Positions 41,033 to 49,602 of a stretch of 64,000 nt of DNA are shown one piece after another. The stretch lies in assembly GCA_964519905.1 (NCBI GenBank), contig CAZFLN010000004.1, positions 8,546-72,545 on the forward strand. Reading direction: 5' to 3'. Numbering within the stretch: the first letter of the stretch is position 1; each line of letters opens with the position of its first letter. The position numbers were made by a program, and so were the translations under genes. Source of the DNA: CAZFLN01 sp964519905. GTDB lineage: Bacteria > Patescibacteriota > Microgenomatia > UBA1400 > UBA1396. A model generated the notes under the pieces. It searched no databases and was not told where the DNA came from. It was given only the letters and a program-made list of their open reading frames with translations.

Positions 41033-42523
41033 TTAGAATGTGGCGGTGGCTCGGTAGGTTACGTAGGTTGAGTAGTCAGTACCTGATACTTGGCTCGCAG
41101 AAACAATCGCTCGATAACAGACACTGGCTGTATCGTTGTCTGCCACACCCGTGCTTGAAAGAATACTTACCGGGGCTTGAGCGTCTTCAGCATCAGCAAA
41201 CTGGCGCCAACATCCACCACTTGTGGCGTTACAGTCACCGACGCCAGTAGAGTTATGCGCAAACGCGACCGAGGCTTGAGGAGAAAGACTCATTGCTTGC
41301 AAAGAATATCCAAACCCTTTTGAATCCTCATCTGTCCAAAGACCAGGAGTGGTATGAGTTATACCTCCGGCATCCCCAAGTGTGTCCTGAATACAACCCC
41401 CATCACTCTCATCGGCATCTCCAGTACAGGTCTCACCAACACGGTGAAGCTGATTCTGCTCCACAGCGGTGACCACATATCCATTACGAGCATTTGTAGA
41501 GACAACTAATTCTTGGGCCATGTTCTTGAAACTTTCAATAAACAATTCGCCGAATGGAGCGAGTGTCGAGGTTGTGGCTGTATCCGTCGTAATTCCGCAG
41601 CGACTGGCACCAGAGGCCACACCCAAAATACGGAAACTAATTTGCGGCGGAACCGAAGCAGTAACACGAACCGCATCTACGACAGCCACAGCGGCGACAG
41701 TTTGGTCAATTATTGCATCCGAATCATCGAGTTGCTGCACCACAATTGGATAGGAATCAGCATAGCCACTAATATGTGTGGAGTTTGGAGCCGGATTGAT
41801 AAGATTTTCTGCTGGTGTGGCACTCCCGATAATAATCGGGTTGGCAGTGAAGTTAGTGCCTGGAGCTAAGACTGTTGCATCAGTGAGGGTACAAGTAAAT
41901 GAGTGATACGTTTGTGAGCCAATAGTCACATCCGCAATCCCACGGGTCATTGTATAGGTATTGCCAGTCGGACAGCCAAGGGCAATGTTCGCAGCCGTGG
42001 CAGAGCCATAGTCCCAACCATCATCGTCCGGAATTCCGTCATCAGGATCTGTAGAACCAGCCGGAACAAGTACTCGGAATGACCAGTTCTGCTGCATACT
42101 GGTTACAGTTTGAAAACCAACTCTCATTTCTGGGCGGCGGAGGGCTATAACAGCGTCTCCGGTATCGGCATCGCCGCTGTTCAGACCAGCGGTAATCGTG
42201 AAGTTTGTGTCAGCACTGACACTGGCAACGGTGTAATTCCCTGCGCCAATTTGTACTGCTTCTCCTTCGAACAAGTTCGTGGTTGAAACTGATGGTGCAG
42301 CTCCCGGAGTAGTATTAATCGTTACAAGGTTCGTTGCCGCAGTGTTGTTTGCATCGAGAATAGCCGAGTATGACAAGCGAGGGTTGCTGAGTGTAACGCT
42401 CACTTGAACGAGGTTGGCTGATTGAATTCCCTGAGACCATTGTAGCGGGAACAAAAATACTCCAGCCAAGGCGAGGAAAACAGAAAATCTGAAAGAACGA
42501 AAACGAAACATAGATGTACTCAT
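41033..42523 (-). CDS. Large secreted surface protein, WxL-like
   Basis: 496 residues with signal peptide (~1-36) and a mature part rich in Thr, Ala, Asp and Ser with beta-strand periodicity, including calcium-type acidic runs (DPDDGIPDDDGWD) and several Cys pairs (CGITTDT, CTGDADESDGGC, CNATSGGCW). It ends YVTYRATATF, like the C-terminal strand of WxL domains. Directly followed by a DUF916-like gene, the usual WxL partner. Inferred role: cell-surface or host-contact protein. Confidence 0.65.
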   Translation of the reverse strand: MSTSMFRFRSFRFSVFLALAGVFLFPLQWSQGIQSANLVQVSVTLSNPRLSYSAILDANNTAATNLVTINTTPGAAPSVSTTNLFEGEAVQIGAGNYTVASVSADTNFTITAGLNSGDADTGDAVIALRRPEMRVGFQTVTSMQQNWSFRVLVPAGSTDPDDGIPDDDGWDYGSATAANIALGCPTGNTYTMTRGIADVTIGSQTYHSFTCTLTDATVLAPGTNFTANPIIIGSATPAENLINPAPNSTHISGYADSYPIVVQQLDDSDAIIDQTVAAVAVVDAVRVTASVPPQISFRILGVASGASRCGITTDTATTSTLAPFGELFIESFKNMAQELVVSTNARNGYVVTAVEQNQLHRVGETCTGDADESDGGCIQDTLGDAGGITHTTPGLWTDEDSKGFGYSLQAMSLSPQASVAFAHNSTGVGDCNATSGGCWRQFADAEDAQAPVSILSSTGVADNDTASVCYRAIVSASQVSGTDYSTYVTYRATATF

Positions 42524-42607
42524 CCTAGGAAAGATTCTCTCTCATTGCAAGTGGGAGAATCCTCGAGAAATTGGTATACTTATACTCTTAAACGAACCTG
42601 GAATTGT

Positions 42608-43252
42608 ATGTCTTACGAACTCCTCCTTGCCTCACAATCCCCTCGCCGAAAACAGTTGCTGTCTGAACTTGGTGTTCCCTTTTCTTTGACTTCATCAACT
42701 TTCGATGAGCGAAGCGTATCTGAAGATATGCCATCACATGAATATGTTACGACTGTTGCTCGAGGGAAAGCAGAGAATGCCCAGTTTTCTGTAGGGCAAA
42801 TAATTCTGGCTTCTGATTTAACGGTCTGGAAAGACAAAAAATTGTTTCACAAACCAAAAAATCGTGAAGAAGCGAAAAGAACGCTCACCGAACTCTGGAA
42901 TGGTTGGCATGATGAAGTTGGTGCCTGTGTGGTTGGAAACTCTGAAATTGGATGGAAATCAGAGGTATCGATCAGTCGCGTCTGGCTTCCGGAATTAGAT
43001 CCCGCTGCCTTTGAGGTCTATCTCGATTCAGCCGACCCAACCGATAAAGCCGGGGGAATTGATATTCGCTGGTTTGCCACCTTGGCGGGAACTGAGAAAA
43101 TTTCCATCGAAGGCCACTACTCAACTATTATTGGGCTGAATGTTTTCGCAACCACTCGGCTCTTACAAGAATTTGGAGTCTCCGTACGCACTTCACCAGA
43201 AACTGTGGAAGCAGAGATCCAACAAAGTATTTTGAGCGCACAATCAGAATGA
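42608..43252 (+). CDS. Maf-like nucleoside triphosphate pyrophosphatase
   Basis: 214 residues. N-terminal LLLASQSPRRKQLLSELGVPF is the Maf signature; ASDLTVWKDKKLFHKP and DPTDKAGGIDIRW give the other conserved acid and Lys residues. Maf proteins hydrolyse non-canonical or cellular nucleoside triphosphates and have been tied to division arrest. A frame reaches back to 42545, but 42608 fits the family start. Two TATACT/TATACT-like hexamers at about 42574-42587 give a leader of 15-25 nt. Confidence 0.88.
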   Translation: MSYELLLASQSPRRKQLLSELGVPFSLTSSTFDERSVSEDMPSHEYVTTVARGKAENAQFSVGQIILASDLTVWKDKKLFHKPKNREEAKRTLTELWNGWHDEVGACVVGNSEIGWKSEVSISRVWLPELDPAAFEVYLDSADPTDKAGGIDIRWFATLAGTEKISIEGHYSTIIGLNVFATTRLLQEFGVSVRTSPETVEAEIQQSILSAQSE

Positions 43253-43857
43253 AACCTGCACTCCAAAAAATACCCCCTGGCCTCGTCTACGTTTTCACTG
43301 GAAATGGAAAAGGCAAAACCTCGGCTGCTCTCGGTACAGCGCTGCGCGGGGTGGCACTGGGATGGAAAGTCGATTGGGTTGCCTGGTACAAAAATGCTCA
43401 GTGGGATATGAGCGAGTACAAACTTCCAGATTTGCTCGATACAAAATCCTTCTCCATGTTTGCACTTGGGAAAGGCTTTTATATTCAGAAACCAGAAAAA
43501 ATACTGCGAGGAACCGTAAAAATTGCGTCTGTGCAATCAGCCAAGGTAATCGACACCGAGACTCCAGATGATCACATGCTGGCTGCCCAAGCAGCACTCC
43601 TCTTTGCAAAAAAAAGACTCGCACTCCAACCAGAAATCTTGGTTCTTGATGAAATTTGCAACGCTGTGAACGACCAACTCCTTCCCGAATCTGCAGTTCT
43701 TGAGTTGATTCAGCAGCGCGGAAAAACACATCTTATTTTGACCGGGCGACAAGCTTCACCAGCCATTCAAGATGCTGCTGATCTGGTGAGTGAAGTAGTT
43801 TCCCGCAAACATCCGTACGACTCGGGAAAACTGGCTGTAGCTGGACTAGATTTTTAG
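43249..43857 (+). CDS. CobA/CobO-type corrinoid adenosyltransferase
   Basis: 202 residues. P-loop FTGNGKGKTSAALGTALRG near the N-terminus, ALGWKVDWVAWYKNAQWDMSE, LVLDEICNAV and LILTGRQASP are diagnostic of the CobA/CobO/ButR family, which adenosylates cob(I)alamin. No other cobalamin gene is in the window, so it either salvages corrinoids or has taken another ATP-dependent job. Start overlaps maf by ATGA. Confidence 0.88.
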   Translation: MKPALQKIPPGLVYVFTGNGKGKTSAALGTALRGVALGWKVDWVAWYKNAQWDMSEYKLPDLLDTKSFSMFALGKGFYIQKPEKILRGTVKIASVQSAKVIDTETPDDHMLAAQAALLFAKKRLALQPEILVLDEICNAVNDQLLPESAVLELIQQRGKTHLILTGRQASPAIQDAADLVSEVVSRKHPYDSGKLAVAGLDF

Positions 43858-43894
43858 CCAGTAAATACTCTAGAATGATCACACAGAGACCGAC

Positions 43895-44437
43895 ATGCAA
43901 TCCGACCCAACTATACCAACCGCGCCACAATCATCGACAGCACCAACACAGCCAGCGAACTTGACTCCTGCTGGACTTCCAGAAGACACGAGTATCCCAC
44001 TCAGTGCCGTTGGGAGAAATAAAGAAGGCTCACCAATTCTGTTGCCAACACAAGATGCAGAAACAATCGCCACCGAACAAATAAGCCAAAGCGCTGGTGA
44101 ACAAATTTCTGCCACCCCAGAACAACCGGGAAGTTCTGCTGCCACGCTCGAAGCGGAACGAGCGAGAGAACTTGAACCTGCCATCGAAGCCGTGCAAGAG
44201 CAAATTGCTCGGCAACAGATTCCGCAAGCAAATGAAACCGTCATTGCCGCCGACACCCTCCCAGCTGTGGCTCCCAAAACGGTTTCTCAGCCAGTTGTCG
44301 TTCTGCCTCTCGAGCAAGAGGGCATGAATGCAGCGCGCAGAAAACCACCCACCGAGAGTGTTCGTTGGTTGTACGAGTTCTGTGTACGGCAAATTCGCAA
44401 GTTTCAAGATATTCTCGTTGTATATAGAGAAAAATAA
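43895..44437 (+). CDS. Hypothetical Pro/Gln/Ala-rich protein
   Basis: 180 residues. The first ~145 residues are low-complexity (Pro, Thr, Gln, Ala, Glu); the last ~25 (VRWLYEFCVRQIRKFQDILVVY) form an amphipathic, conserved-looking helix. No family. It precedes the TraD-like ATPase and, like the Pro-rich tails at 1-1588, may be a T4SS accessory. Confidence 0.55.
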   Translation: MQSDPTIPTAPQSSTAPTQPANLTPAGLPEDTSIPLSAVGRNKEGSPILLPTQDAETIATEQISQSAGEQISATPEQPGSSAATLEAERARELEPAIEAVQEQIARQQIPQANETVIAADTLPAVAPKTVSQPVVVLPLEQEGMNAARRKPPTESVRWLYEFCVRQIRKFQDILVVYREK

Positions 44438-44495
44438 GGTCTTGGTGACATCCCCAAAATTTGTATTGCTGGTGGAGGTTCGAGCAAGTTCTTTG

Positions 44496-44501
44496 TACAA
44501 T
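44496..44501 (+). promoter_or_regulatory. -10 element TACAAT for the TraD-like gene
   Basis: TACAAT, 11 bases, then ATG 44513: leader of 4-5 nt, close to leaderless. Confidence 0.5.
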
Positions 44502-44512
44502 GAATACACGGT

Positions 44513-46867
44513 ATGCCATTAGAAGATTCCGCATCGATCGTAAACGCCACTGCCCTCGCGACTGAGGTAGTCTTTTTTGTGCTGCTTGGCTGTATCACCC
44601 TGGTGATTTTTGCATTGATCGGATACCTCTTGCTGCAGTGGTTCAAGCATCGCCAACGAGAATCATATTCTTTGAACATGGTTATGCTCGAGGTGTTTCT
44701 TCCCAAAGATAACGAAGTCAAAATTGAAGCCATGGAGCAAATGTTCAACGCGCTCCACTCTATCCAGCAAGGTGGCTGGCTCTCTCGATTTTTTACCCCA
44801 GAACATCATATTTCTTTCGAGATTGTTGGACTCAAAGAGAGAATCTCTTTTTACGTTCTGTGTCCCGAAAAACTTCGAGATTTAGTTGAGAAACAAATTC
44901 ACGCCACCTACCCTGGTGTCAGTGTCAAAGAAGTCGATGAGCCCAATATCTTTAGTGAAGGCGGGAAAATAGCACAAGCTGCACTGAAGCTGAAATCTGG
45001 ACCAATGTATCCAGTCAAAACATTCAAGGATTTGCCGTCTGATCCGCTCAACTTAGTCACCTCCGCTTTTTCGAAACTCGGCGTAGGAGAAGGCGCAATG
45101 CTCCAAATCTTGGTCGAGCCAGCCCACGACAGCTGGCGTAGCAAAGCCCAGAGTTATGTCACGAAAGAAAAAGACTCAGAAACAAACAGTGAAGGCAAGA
45201 AAAATAAAACCATCGATCACAAAGCCCTCGATTCAATCATGCTCAAAACCGAGAAGCAAGGCTTCCGTGTGGCTCTGCGAGTAGTGGTTTCTGCTCCAGA
45301 TGAACACCGGGCAAAATCACATTTGAATAACATTGTCAGTGCGTTTTCTCAATTTACTTCGCAGCATAATTCTTTTGGCCAAAGTAAAATTTGGTTCCGC
45401 CAGGCTTTCATGGTGGATTTTTTGTATCGCTACTTCCCTTTCTTTGGGCAAGGAACATTTATCCTCAACACCGAAGAATTGGCAACCATTTTCCACTTTC
45501 CGAATAAGTCGGTCGAAACGCACCACATCCAGTGGTTAAATGCCAAGAGCGCCCCCGCCTCGAACTTGATTCCAAATGAAGGGCTGTATCTTGGAAAAAC
45601 TGAGTACATGGGCGAGGAACGAAAAATTTTCATGTCATTGGCCGATCGCCGTCGCCACACATATATTGTTGGTAAAACCGGTACAGGTAAATCTGAGTTC
45701 CTCAAAGAAATGATTTTGCAAGACATTGAGGCTGGTCACGGCGTCTGTGCCATCGATCCTCACGGGGAATTTGTCGAAGATGTCATGACCTTGATCCCAC
45801 CGGAGCGCGCTGAAGACGTGATCTACTTCAACCCTTCTGATGTGGACTACCCGATGGGTCTCAACATGATGGAAGCGGAAACGGAAGACCAGATGCATTT
45901 TATGGCACAATCGGTCATTTCGTTGATGTATAAGTTGTACGATCCAAATCGAACGGGTATTATCGGTCCTCGTTTCGAACACGCGGTTCGCAACGCGATG
46001 CTGACCGTTATGTCTGTTCCAGGAACGAGTTTCATTGAGTTGGTGCGGGTCCTGACTGACCAAAAATATGTGGAAGAAATTTTGCCAATGGTCAAAGACC
46101 CTGTGGTGCGCCGCTACTGGACTGACCAAATTGCGCAAACATCTGACTTCCACAAGTCTGAAGTGCTGGATTACATCGTCAGTAAGTTCGGACGATTCGT
46201 GACTAACAAAACCATGCGCAATATCATTGGTCAGTCCAAATCCGCGTTCGACTTCCGTAAGGTCATGGATGAGCAAAAGATTCTGCTAGTCAACCTGAGT
46301 AAAGGCCGCCTGGGAGAAGAAGATGCCAAGTTCTTGGGATTGATTTTGGTTCCAAAGATTCTAACCGCAGCGATGTCTCGTCAAAATATGGATCCAAAGC
46401 TGCGCAAAGACTTCTTCCTCTATGTCGACGAGTTCCAGAACTACGCCACCGAAGACTTTGCCGTTATTCTTTCTGAGGCTCGAAAGTATCGCCTCAACTT
46501 GATCGTGGCCAACCAGTACATCTCTCAGATCCAAGAAGACGTCAAAAATGCGGTGTTCGGAAACGTTGGTACGATGGTGGCCTTCCGTATTGGTACACCA
46601 GACGCCAACTTCTTGCAGAATGAGTTCCAACCCACGTTCAGTGAGTCTGACTTGACTAACATCGAAAAATACCATGTATACGTTAAAACAATCGTCAATA
46701 ACGAGCCTATTCCCCCATTCAGCATGTCTCTTATGAAGGACATGTCAGTACAAGAAGCTCGCATGAACACCAAACTTGCTGAAACACTCAAAGAGTTATC
46801 TCGTTTGAAGTACGGAAGACCTCGTGAATTGGTAGAAGAAGAAATCGGCCGCCGGTCGAATTTGTAG
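44513..46867 (+). CDS. TraD/VirD4-like (DUF87-type) T4SS coupling ATPase
   Basis: 784 residues. A single N-terminal helix (~15-42, VVFFVLLGCITLVIFALIGY), a ~330-residue N-domain, Walker A IVGKTGTGKSEF at about 384-395, Walker B FFLYVDEFQNY at about 631-641, and the AAA-type ANQYISQIQEDVKNAVFGN segment. Such proteins bring DNA or protein substrates to a T4SS; in CPR they occur together with the VirB4 and pilin found in this window and may serve DNA uptake or host contact. Confidence 0.9.
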   Translation: MPLEDSASIVNATALATEVVFFVLLGCITLVIFALIGYLLLQWFKHRQRESYSLNMVMLEVFLPKDNEVKIEAMEQMFNALHSIQQGGWLSRFFTPEHHISFEIVGLKERISFYVLCPEKLRDLVEKQIHATYPGVSVKEVDEPNIFSEGGKIAQAALKLKSGPMYPVKTFKDLPSDPLNLVTSAFSKLGVGEGAMLQILVEPAHDSWRSKAQSYVTKEKDSETNSEGKKNKTIDHKALDSIMLKTEKQGFRVALRVVVSAPDEHRAKSHLNNIVSAFSQFTSQHNSFGQSKIWFRQAFMVDFLYRYFPFFGQGTFILNTEELATIFHFPNKSVETHHIQWLNAKSAPASNLIPNEGLYLGKTEYMGEERKIFMSLADRRRHTYIVGKTGTGKSEFLKEMILQDIEAGHGVCAIDPHGEFVEDVMTLIPPERAEDVIYFNPSDVDYPMGLNMMEAETEDQMHFMAQSVISLMYKLYDPNRTGIIGPRFEHAVRNAMLTVMSVPGTSFIELVRVLTDQKYVEEILPMVKDPVVRRYWTDQIAQTSDFHKSEVLDYIVSKFGRFVTNKTMRNIIGQSKSAFDFRKVMDEQKILLVNLSKGRLGEEDAKFLGLILVPKILTAAMSRQNMDPKLRKDFFLYVDEFQNYATEDFAVILSEARKYRLNLIVANQYISQIQEDVKNAVFGNVGTMVAFRIGTPDANFLQNEFQPTFSESDLTNIEKYHVYVKTIVNNEPIPPFSMSLMKDMSVQEARMNTKLAETLKELSRLKYGRPRELVEEEIGRRSNL

Positions 46868-46920
46868 CGGCTGTTTGGAAATCTAGAATTGGGAAATCGG
46901 GGAAATCAGGAAATCAGGAT
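46868..46920 (+). repeat. Short GGAAATC tandem-like repeats
   Basis: Four GGAAATC units with irregular spacers (GGAAATCTAGAATT, GGGAAATCGG, GGAAATCA, GGAAATCAGG) between the TraD-like gene and REP copy D. Function unknown. Confidence 0.5.
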
Positions 46921-46946
46921 TATAGGCCTAAAGGTCGAACCTTCAG
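46921..46946 (-). repeat. REP hairpin repeat, copy D
   Basis: 26 bp identical to copy E. Minus-strand reading: hairpin AAGGT-TCG-ACCTT and tail TTAGGCCTATA. It starts directly after the stop codon of the gene at 46947. Confidence 0.85.
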
Positions 46947-47213
46947 CTAGTCGCTCGCGCTACTGGCCTTGAGAACGATATTCTTGAAATGAAATGACTC
47001 ACCCGTAAATTGATTGGTGATATCCACGTTCACTCGAGAATTTTGCTCCGCAGTTACTTCTGCTAAATCCTGGAACCGAAAGTACTGCTCCCAGAAGTCT
47101 TGAGTGGCCAGTAAGGCCTCTTCCAGGGTTGATTCAGACAACGAAACATCTGCCAGCGCATTTTCGCCAGACAATGGAGAAAGCTCGATCTGTGGATTGA
47201 GAATACGTCCCAT
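46947..47213 (-). CDS. Hypothetical small acidic protein
   Basis: 88 residues, soluble, acidic, with a helix LEEALLATQDFWEQYFRF and a beta end VNVDITNQFTGESFHFKN. Not recognised. TATACT lies six bases before ATG. REP copy D abuts the TAG stop. Confidence 0.65.
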   Translation of the reverse strand: MGRILNPQIELSPLSGENALADVSLSESTLEEALLATQDFWEQYFRFQDLAEVTAEQNSRVNVDITNQFTGESFHFKNIVLKASSASD

Positions 47214-47219
47214 AGGGGA

Positions 47220-47225
47220 AGTATA
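47220..47225 (-). promoter_or_regulatory. Leaderless-type -10 element TATACT
   Basis: On the minus strand TATACT, TCCCCT, ATG (47213). Confidence 0.65.
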
Positions 47226-47249
47226 TCACTTTTACAGTGTTGACGAGAT

Positions 47250-47975
47250 TTATGGCTGGTACCGCACCGTGCGCACGACTGGTTCAGACTGGTTCCCGGC
47301 TAAATCCTCGCCTGTAAACTCAAGTCTGTTTTCACCTTCACCAAGTTGAATTTGTGCCTGGAACTCGCCATCGGCATTGGTCCGAACTCGGGTCGAGTTT
47401 ACCACCACGAAGCCCACTTCCGAGAGCGTGCCGCGCACGGTGGTATTCTGCTCTCTGCGGAGTGTAAAAACAGCGCCGTCTTGCGGTTCAGTGACTTGCA
47501 AGGTTGGAGAGACGCGATCAACGGTGATTGAATATCGCTGAGAATCCGGGCTGGTATTCTTATCGTCGCCAGTGGCGAATAAATAGATTTCGTACGCATC
47601 ATCTGGCAGCGAAATCGAGAAAGAAAACTCGCCATCAGCATCACTTTCTGTAATCGCCCGCTCCTGTTCATTTACCATGAGGGTCACTTGAGTGTTGGCG
47701 CGAGTAAAACCAGAAATTTCAAGCGTTCCAGTGCTGTTGTACTCAGCAGGCGCAGCAATAATCGGAGTTTGTGGTGGAAGCTTTTTTTCTTCCTGCTCGA
47801 CCACAGGTGAACCTTGCTGAGCCACATAAATCGCCCCACGCAACAACAACGGAAAGATAAAGATCAGGAAAATTCCACCCAACAACACCGCACCAATTGT
47901 GGCGCCAATCGCCATTTTTCGCGCGCGCTGCTCTTCTATTTTTGCTCGACGAACCGATACTCGCTGCATAGTCAT
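47250..47975 (-). CDS. Membrane-anchored protein with Ig-like domains
   Basis: 241 residues. N-terminal basic segment, one helix (~22-50, MAIGATIGAVLLGGIFLIFIF), then two Ig-like beta domains: STGTLEISGFTRANTQVTLMVN...DGEFSFSISLPDD and SEVGFVVVNSTRVRTNADGEFQAQIQL...EDLAGNQSEP, the latter typical of glucodextranase-B/Big-type repeats. Faces the outside. TAAGAT is three bases before the first ATG; ATG 47969 is the other candidate start. Confidence 0.8.
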   Translation of the reverse strand: MTMQRVSVRRAKIEEQRARKMAIGATIGAVLLGGIFLIFIFPLLLRGAIYVAQQGSPVVEQEEKKLPPQTPIIAAPAEYNSTGTLEISGFTRANTQVTLMVNEQERAITESDADGEFSFSISLPDDAYEIYLFATGDDKNTSPDSQRYSITVDRVSPTLQVTEPQDGAVFTLRREQNTTVRGTLSEVGFVVVNSTRVRTNADGEFQAQIQLGEGENRLEFTGEDLAGNQSEPVVRTVRYQP

Positions 47976-48081
47976 TCCATCTTACCGCATTTTGCTGCGA
48001 GAAAAAAGCATTTTGGTATCAAACGAGATCATTTCCAGAGTACAGGATAAAAGATCAGGCCGCATTTTTCGATTGTTTTGC

Positions 48082-48087
48082 TACAAT
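48082..48087 (+). promoter_or_regulatory. -10 element TACAAT for tRNA-Gly(CCC)
   Basis: TACAAT ends nine bases before the mature 5' end at 48097. Confidence 0.6.
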
Positions 48088-48096
48088 CGCAGTATC

Positions 48097-48168
48097 GCGG
48101 GAATAGCTCAGTGGTAGAGCGTCTGCTTCCCAAGCAGAAGGTCGCGGGTTCGAGCCCCGTTTCCCGCT
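48097..48168 (+). tRNA. tRNA-Gly(CCC)
   Basis: 72 nt; acceptor GCGGGAA/TTCCCGC, D stem GCTC/GAGC, anticodon stem TCTGC/GCAGA with loop TTCCCAA (anticodon CCC), T arm GCGGG-TTCGAGC-CCCGT, discriminator T. No CCA encoded. Its 3' end is repeated 197 bp downstream. Confidence 0.95.
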
Positions 48169-48374
48169 CTTTTTGCAGACGTTCACTTGTGAATGGCTGC
48201 AAAGAGAATGGAACTGGTTGAAGAGCTGCGATCGGGTTCTGCCGGCAAGAGCGCGTTCTCTCCAAACTGTTTTTTAGAGAAAACTACTAAACGCTCCTGC
48301 CTAATGTCACGAGTCGCCATTCGACTCAGACAGAATCTGACGAGTGACGATCCCCGTTTCCCGCTCTTTTTGCA
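48169..48374 (+). repeat. tRNA-3'-end duplication cassette 3 (after tRNA-Gly(CCC))
   Basis: Bases 48155-48177 (tRNA 3' end plus CTTTTTGCA) are repeated exactly at 48352-48374, 23 bp, with acceptor TTCCCGC and discriminator T at 48358-48365. The spacer does not align with the serine cassettes except for a shared GCCGGCAAG. It ends in a fold with outer stem GTCAC/GTGAC around two hairpins, GAGTCG/CGACTC and TCAGA/TCTGA (48307-48349). No coding frame of note. Confidence 0.85.
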
Positions 48375-48536
48375 ACTACACCTAAGCGAGAAAAGATCTT
48401 TAAAAATTAAGCGTTTTGGCTTGTGGTTTGCTCGTCAGATTCGAATACTGAATTTGTATCTATAACAAACATAAAAATTTGGGAAATCAAAATAAATCTC
48501 CAATCAAATAAAAATAAACTCAAAAAAGGGAGCTTT
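48375..48536 (+). other. Intergenic AT-rich stretch
   Basis: No gene or clear hairpin; TATAAC near 48460 could be a -10 for the small protein that follows. Confidence 0.35.
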
Positions 48537-48623
48537 ATGAATATTCTCATGTTCCTCGTAAGCGTTGCTTTTGTCATGATTAGTATTAATTTCACGGTCA
48601 GAGAGCAAGCCAAAGCGCTCTAG
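48537..48623 (+). CDS. Possible 28-residue single-helix membrane protein
   Basis: Starts ATGAAT after AAAGGGAGCTTT, one of the best ribosome binding sites in the window. The peptide MNILMFLVSVAFVMISINF is one membrane helix, followed by a charged end (TVREQAKAL). Too short for family assignment. It is convergent with the M56 peptidase gene 20 bp away. Confidence 0.5.
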   Translation: MNILMFLVSVAFVMISINFTVREQAKAL

Positions 48624-48642
48624 TTTAGAGAAAAATAGCGCC

Positions 48643-49602
48643 CTACCGCTCCACCTCAACCGACTGCAACCGTGGCGCCGCACAATGCTGTGCGCGTACA
48701 CACGCCAACACCGCGTCCCCACTGCCGCCACTGGCTGCTGCCTGGTAGGAGTGCAGCGGGATAAAGGCGGAAATGCACAGGATTATCAAGGAAAAGAAAC
48801 TTAAAATCGCGCGCTGCCAAGAATACCCGGCGCGATATTTTTTTTGAGTCAGCGCTCGCACACGGGATTCCAAGGTTGACTGGGCGGAAAATGCCGGAAG
48901 AAATGCTGGGTTCTCAAAACAATCGGCGCTCAGCAATTTACTCAGCGAAGAAATAAGCGCCCGCTCACCCGTATATTGGATTGCGAATTGATCAGCGGCC
49001 ACTTCTCGCTCGATACGAAAGTTCCGAGTGAACTCGCCAAAAACTGGCACAAAAGGAAAAAGAATCTCTGCCAATTGAGCAAAAAACATCGTGAGGTTGT
49101 CGTGTGTATCCATGTGATGCTTTTCATGCATCAGAATCGTGGTGAGCTCTTGTGGAGACATCATTTCCACAAGCGTGTCGGAGAAATACATACGTGGTCG
49201 GAAAAATCCAAAACAAAACGCGAGCGGTCGCGCATGATGAATCAAGACCACTTTCGATTCCATATCGTTTCGGCGAAGGATGTGCAAAAACTGAGGATGC
49301 TGCGAGAGAGAAACGGTTTTCGACACCACCGACCGGACCGAAACAAGTTGTACTAACGTCATCACAATTTTGATAATCGCACTGGCAAAAACAGAAAAAA
49401 GTAGCCCCAACAAAATCATGCTGAGATGATCTGGCAGCCGATACGGATTCATGTACCCAATTACATCGCGGCAAAAATAAATGGTGGAGTGCGTCAACAC
49501 CGGGAACCAACGCCAAGCTAAAACTCCAAATAATGCACCAAAAATCACAACCGATGCAACCGAAATTACCAAATAGCGACTACTTCTTTGGTTCATACTC
49601 AC
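48643..49602 (-). CDS. M56-family (BlaR1/MecR1-like) membrane metallopeptidase
   Basis: 319 residues. Helices at ~10-32, ~55-85 and near 265-285; zinc site HEKHH in ILMHEKHHMDTHDN and a downstream Glu in EREVAADQFAIQ. In BlaR1/MecR1 a sensor domain follows; here only a short tail (QAAASGGSGDAVLACVRAQHC) remains, so no beta-lactam sensor is present. It should respond to an unknown envelope cue and act on the BlaI-like repressor. Its start overlaps blaI-like gene's end by 23 bp. Confidence 0.88.
   Translation of the reverse strand: MSMNQRSSRYLVISVASVVIFGALFGVLAWRWFPVLTHSTIYFCRDVIGYMNPYRLPDHLSMILLGLLFSVFASAIIKIVMTLVQLVSVRSVVSKTVSLSQHPQFLHILRRNDMESKVVLIHHARPLAFCFGFFRPRMYFSDTLVEMMSPQELTTILMHEKHHMDTHDNLTMFFAQLAEILFPFVPVFGEFTRNFRIEREVAADQFAIQYTGERALISSLSKLLSADCFENPAFLPAFSAQSTLESRVRALTQKKYRAGYSWQRAILSFFSLIILCISAFIPLHSYQAAASGGSGDAVLACVRAQHCAAPRLQSVEVER

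Noticed and set aside
46868..46920. GGAAATC units as an origin or iteron array
   Set aside because: Only four irregular units, no AT-rich unwinding region pattern or replication gene nearby.
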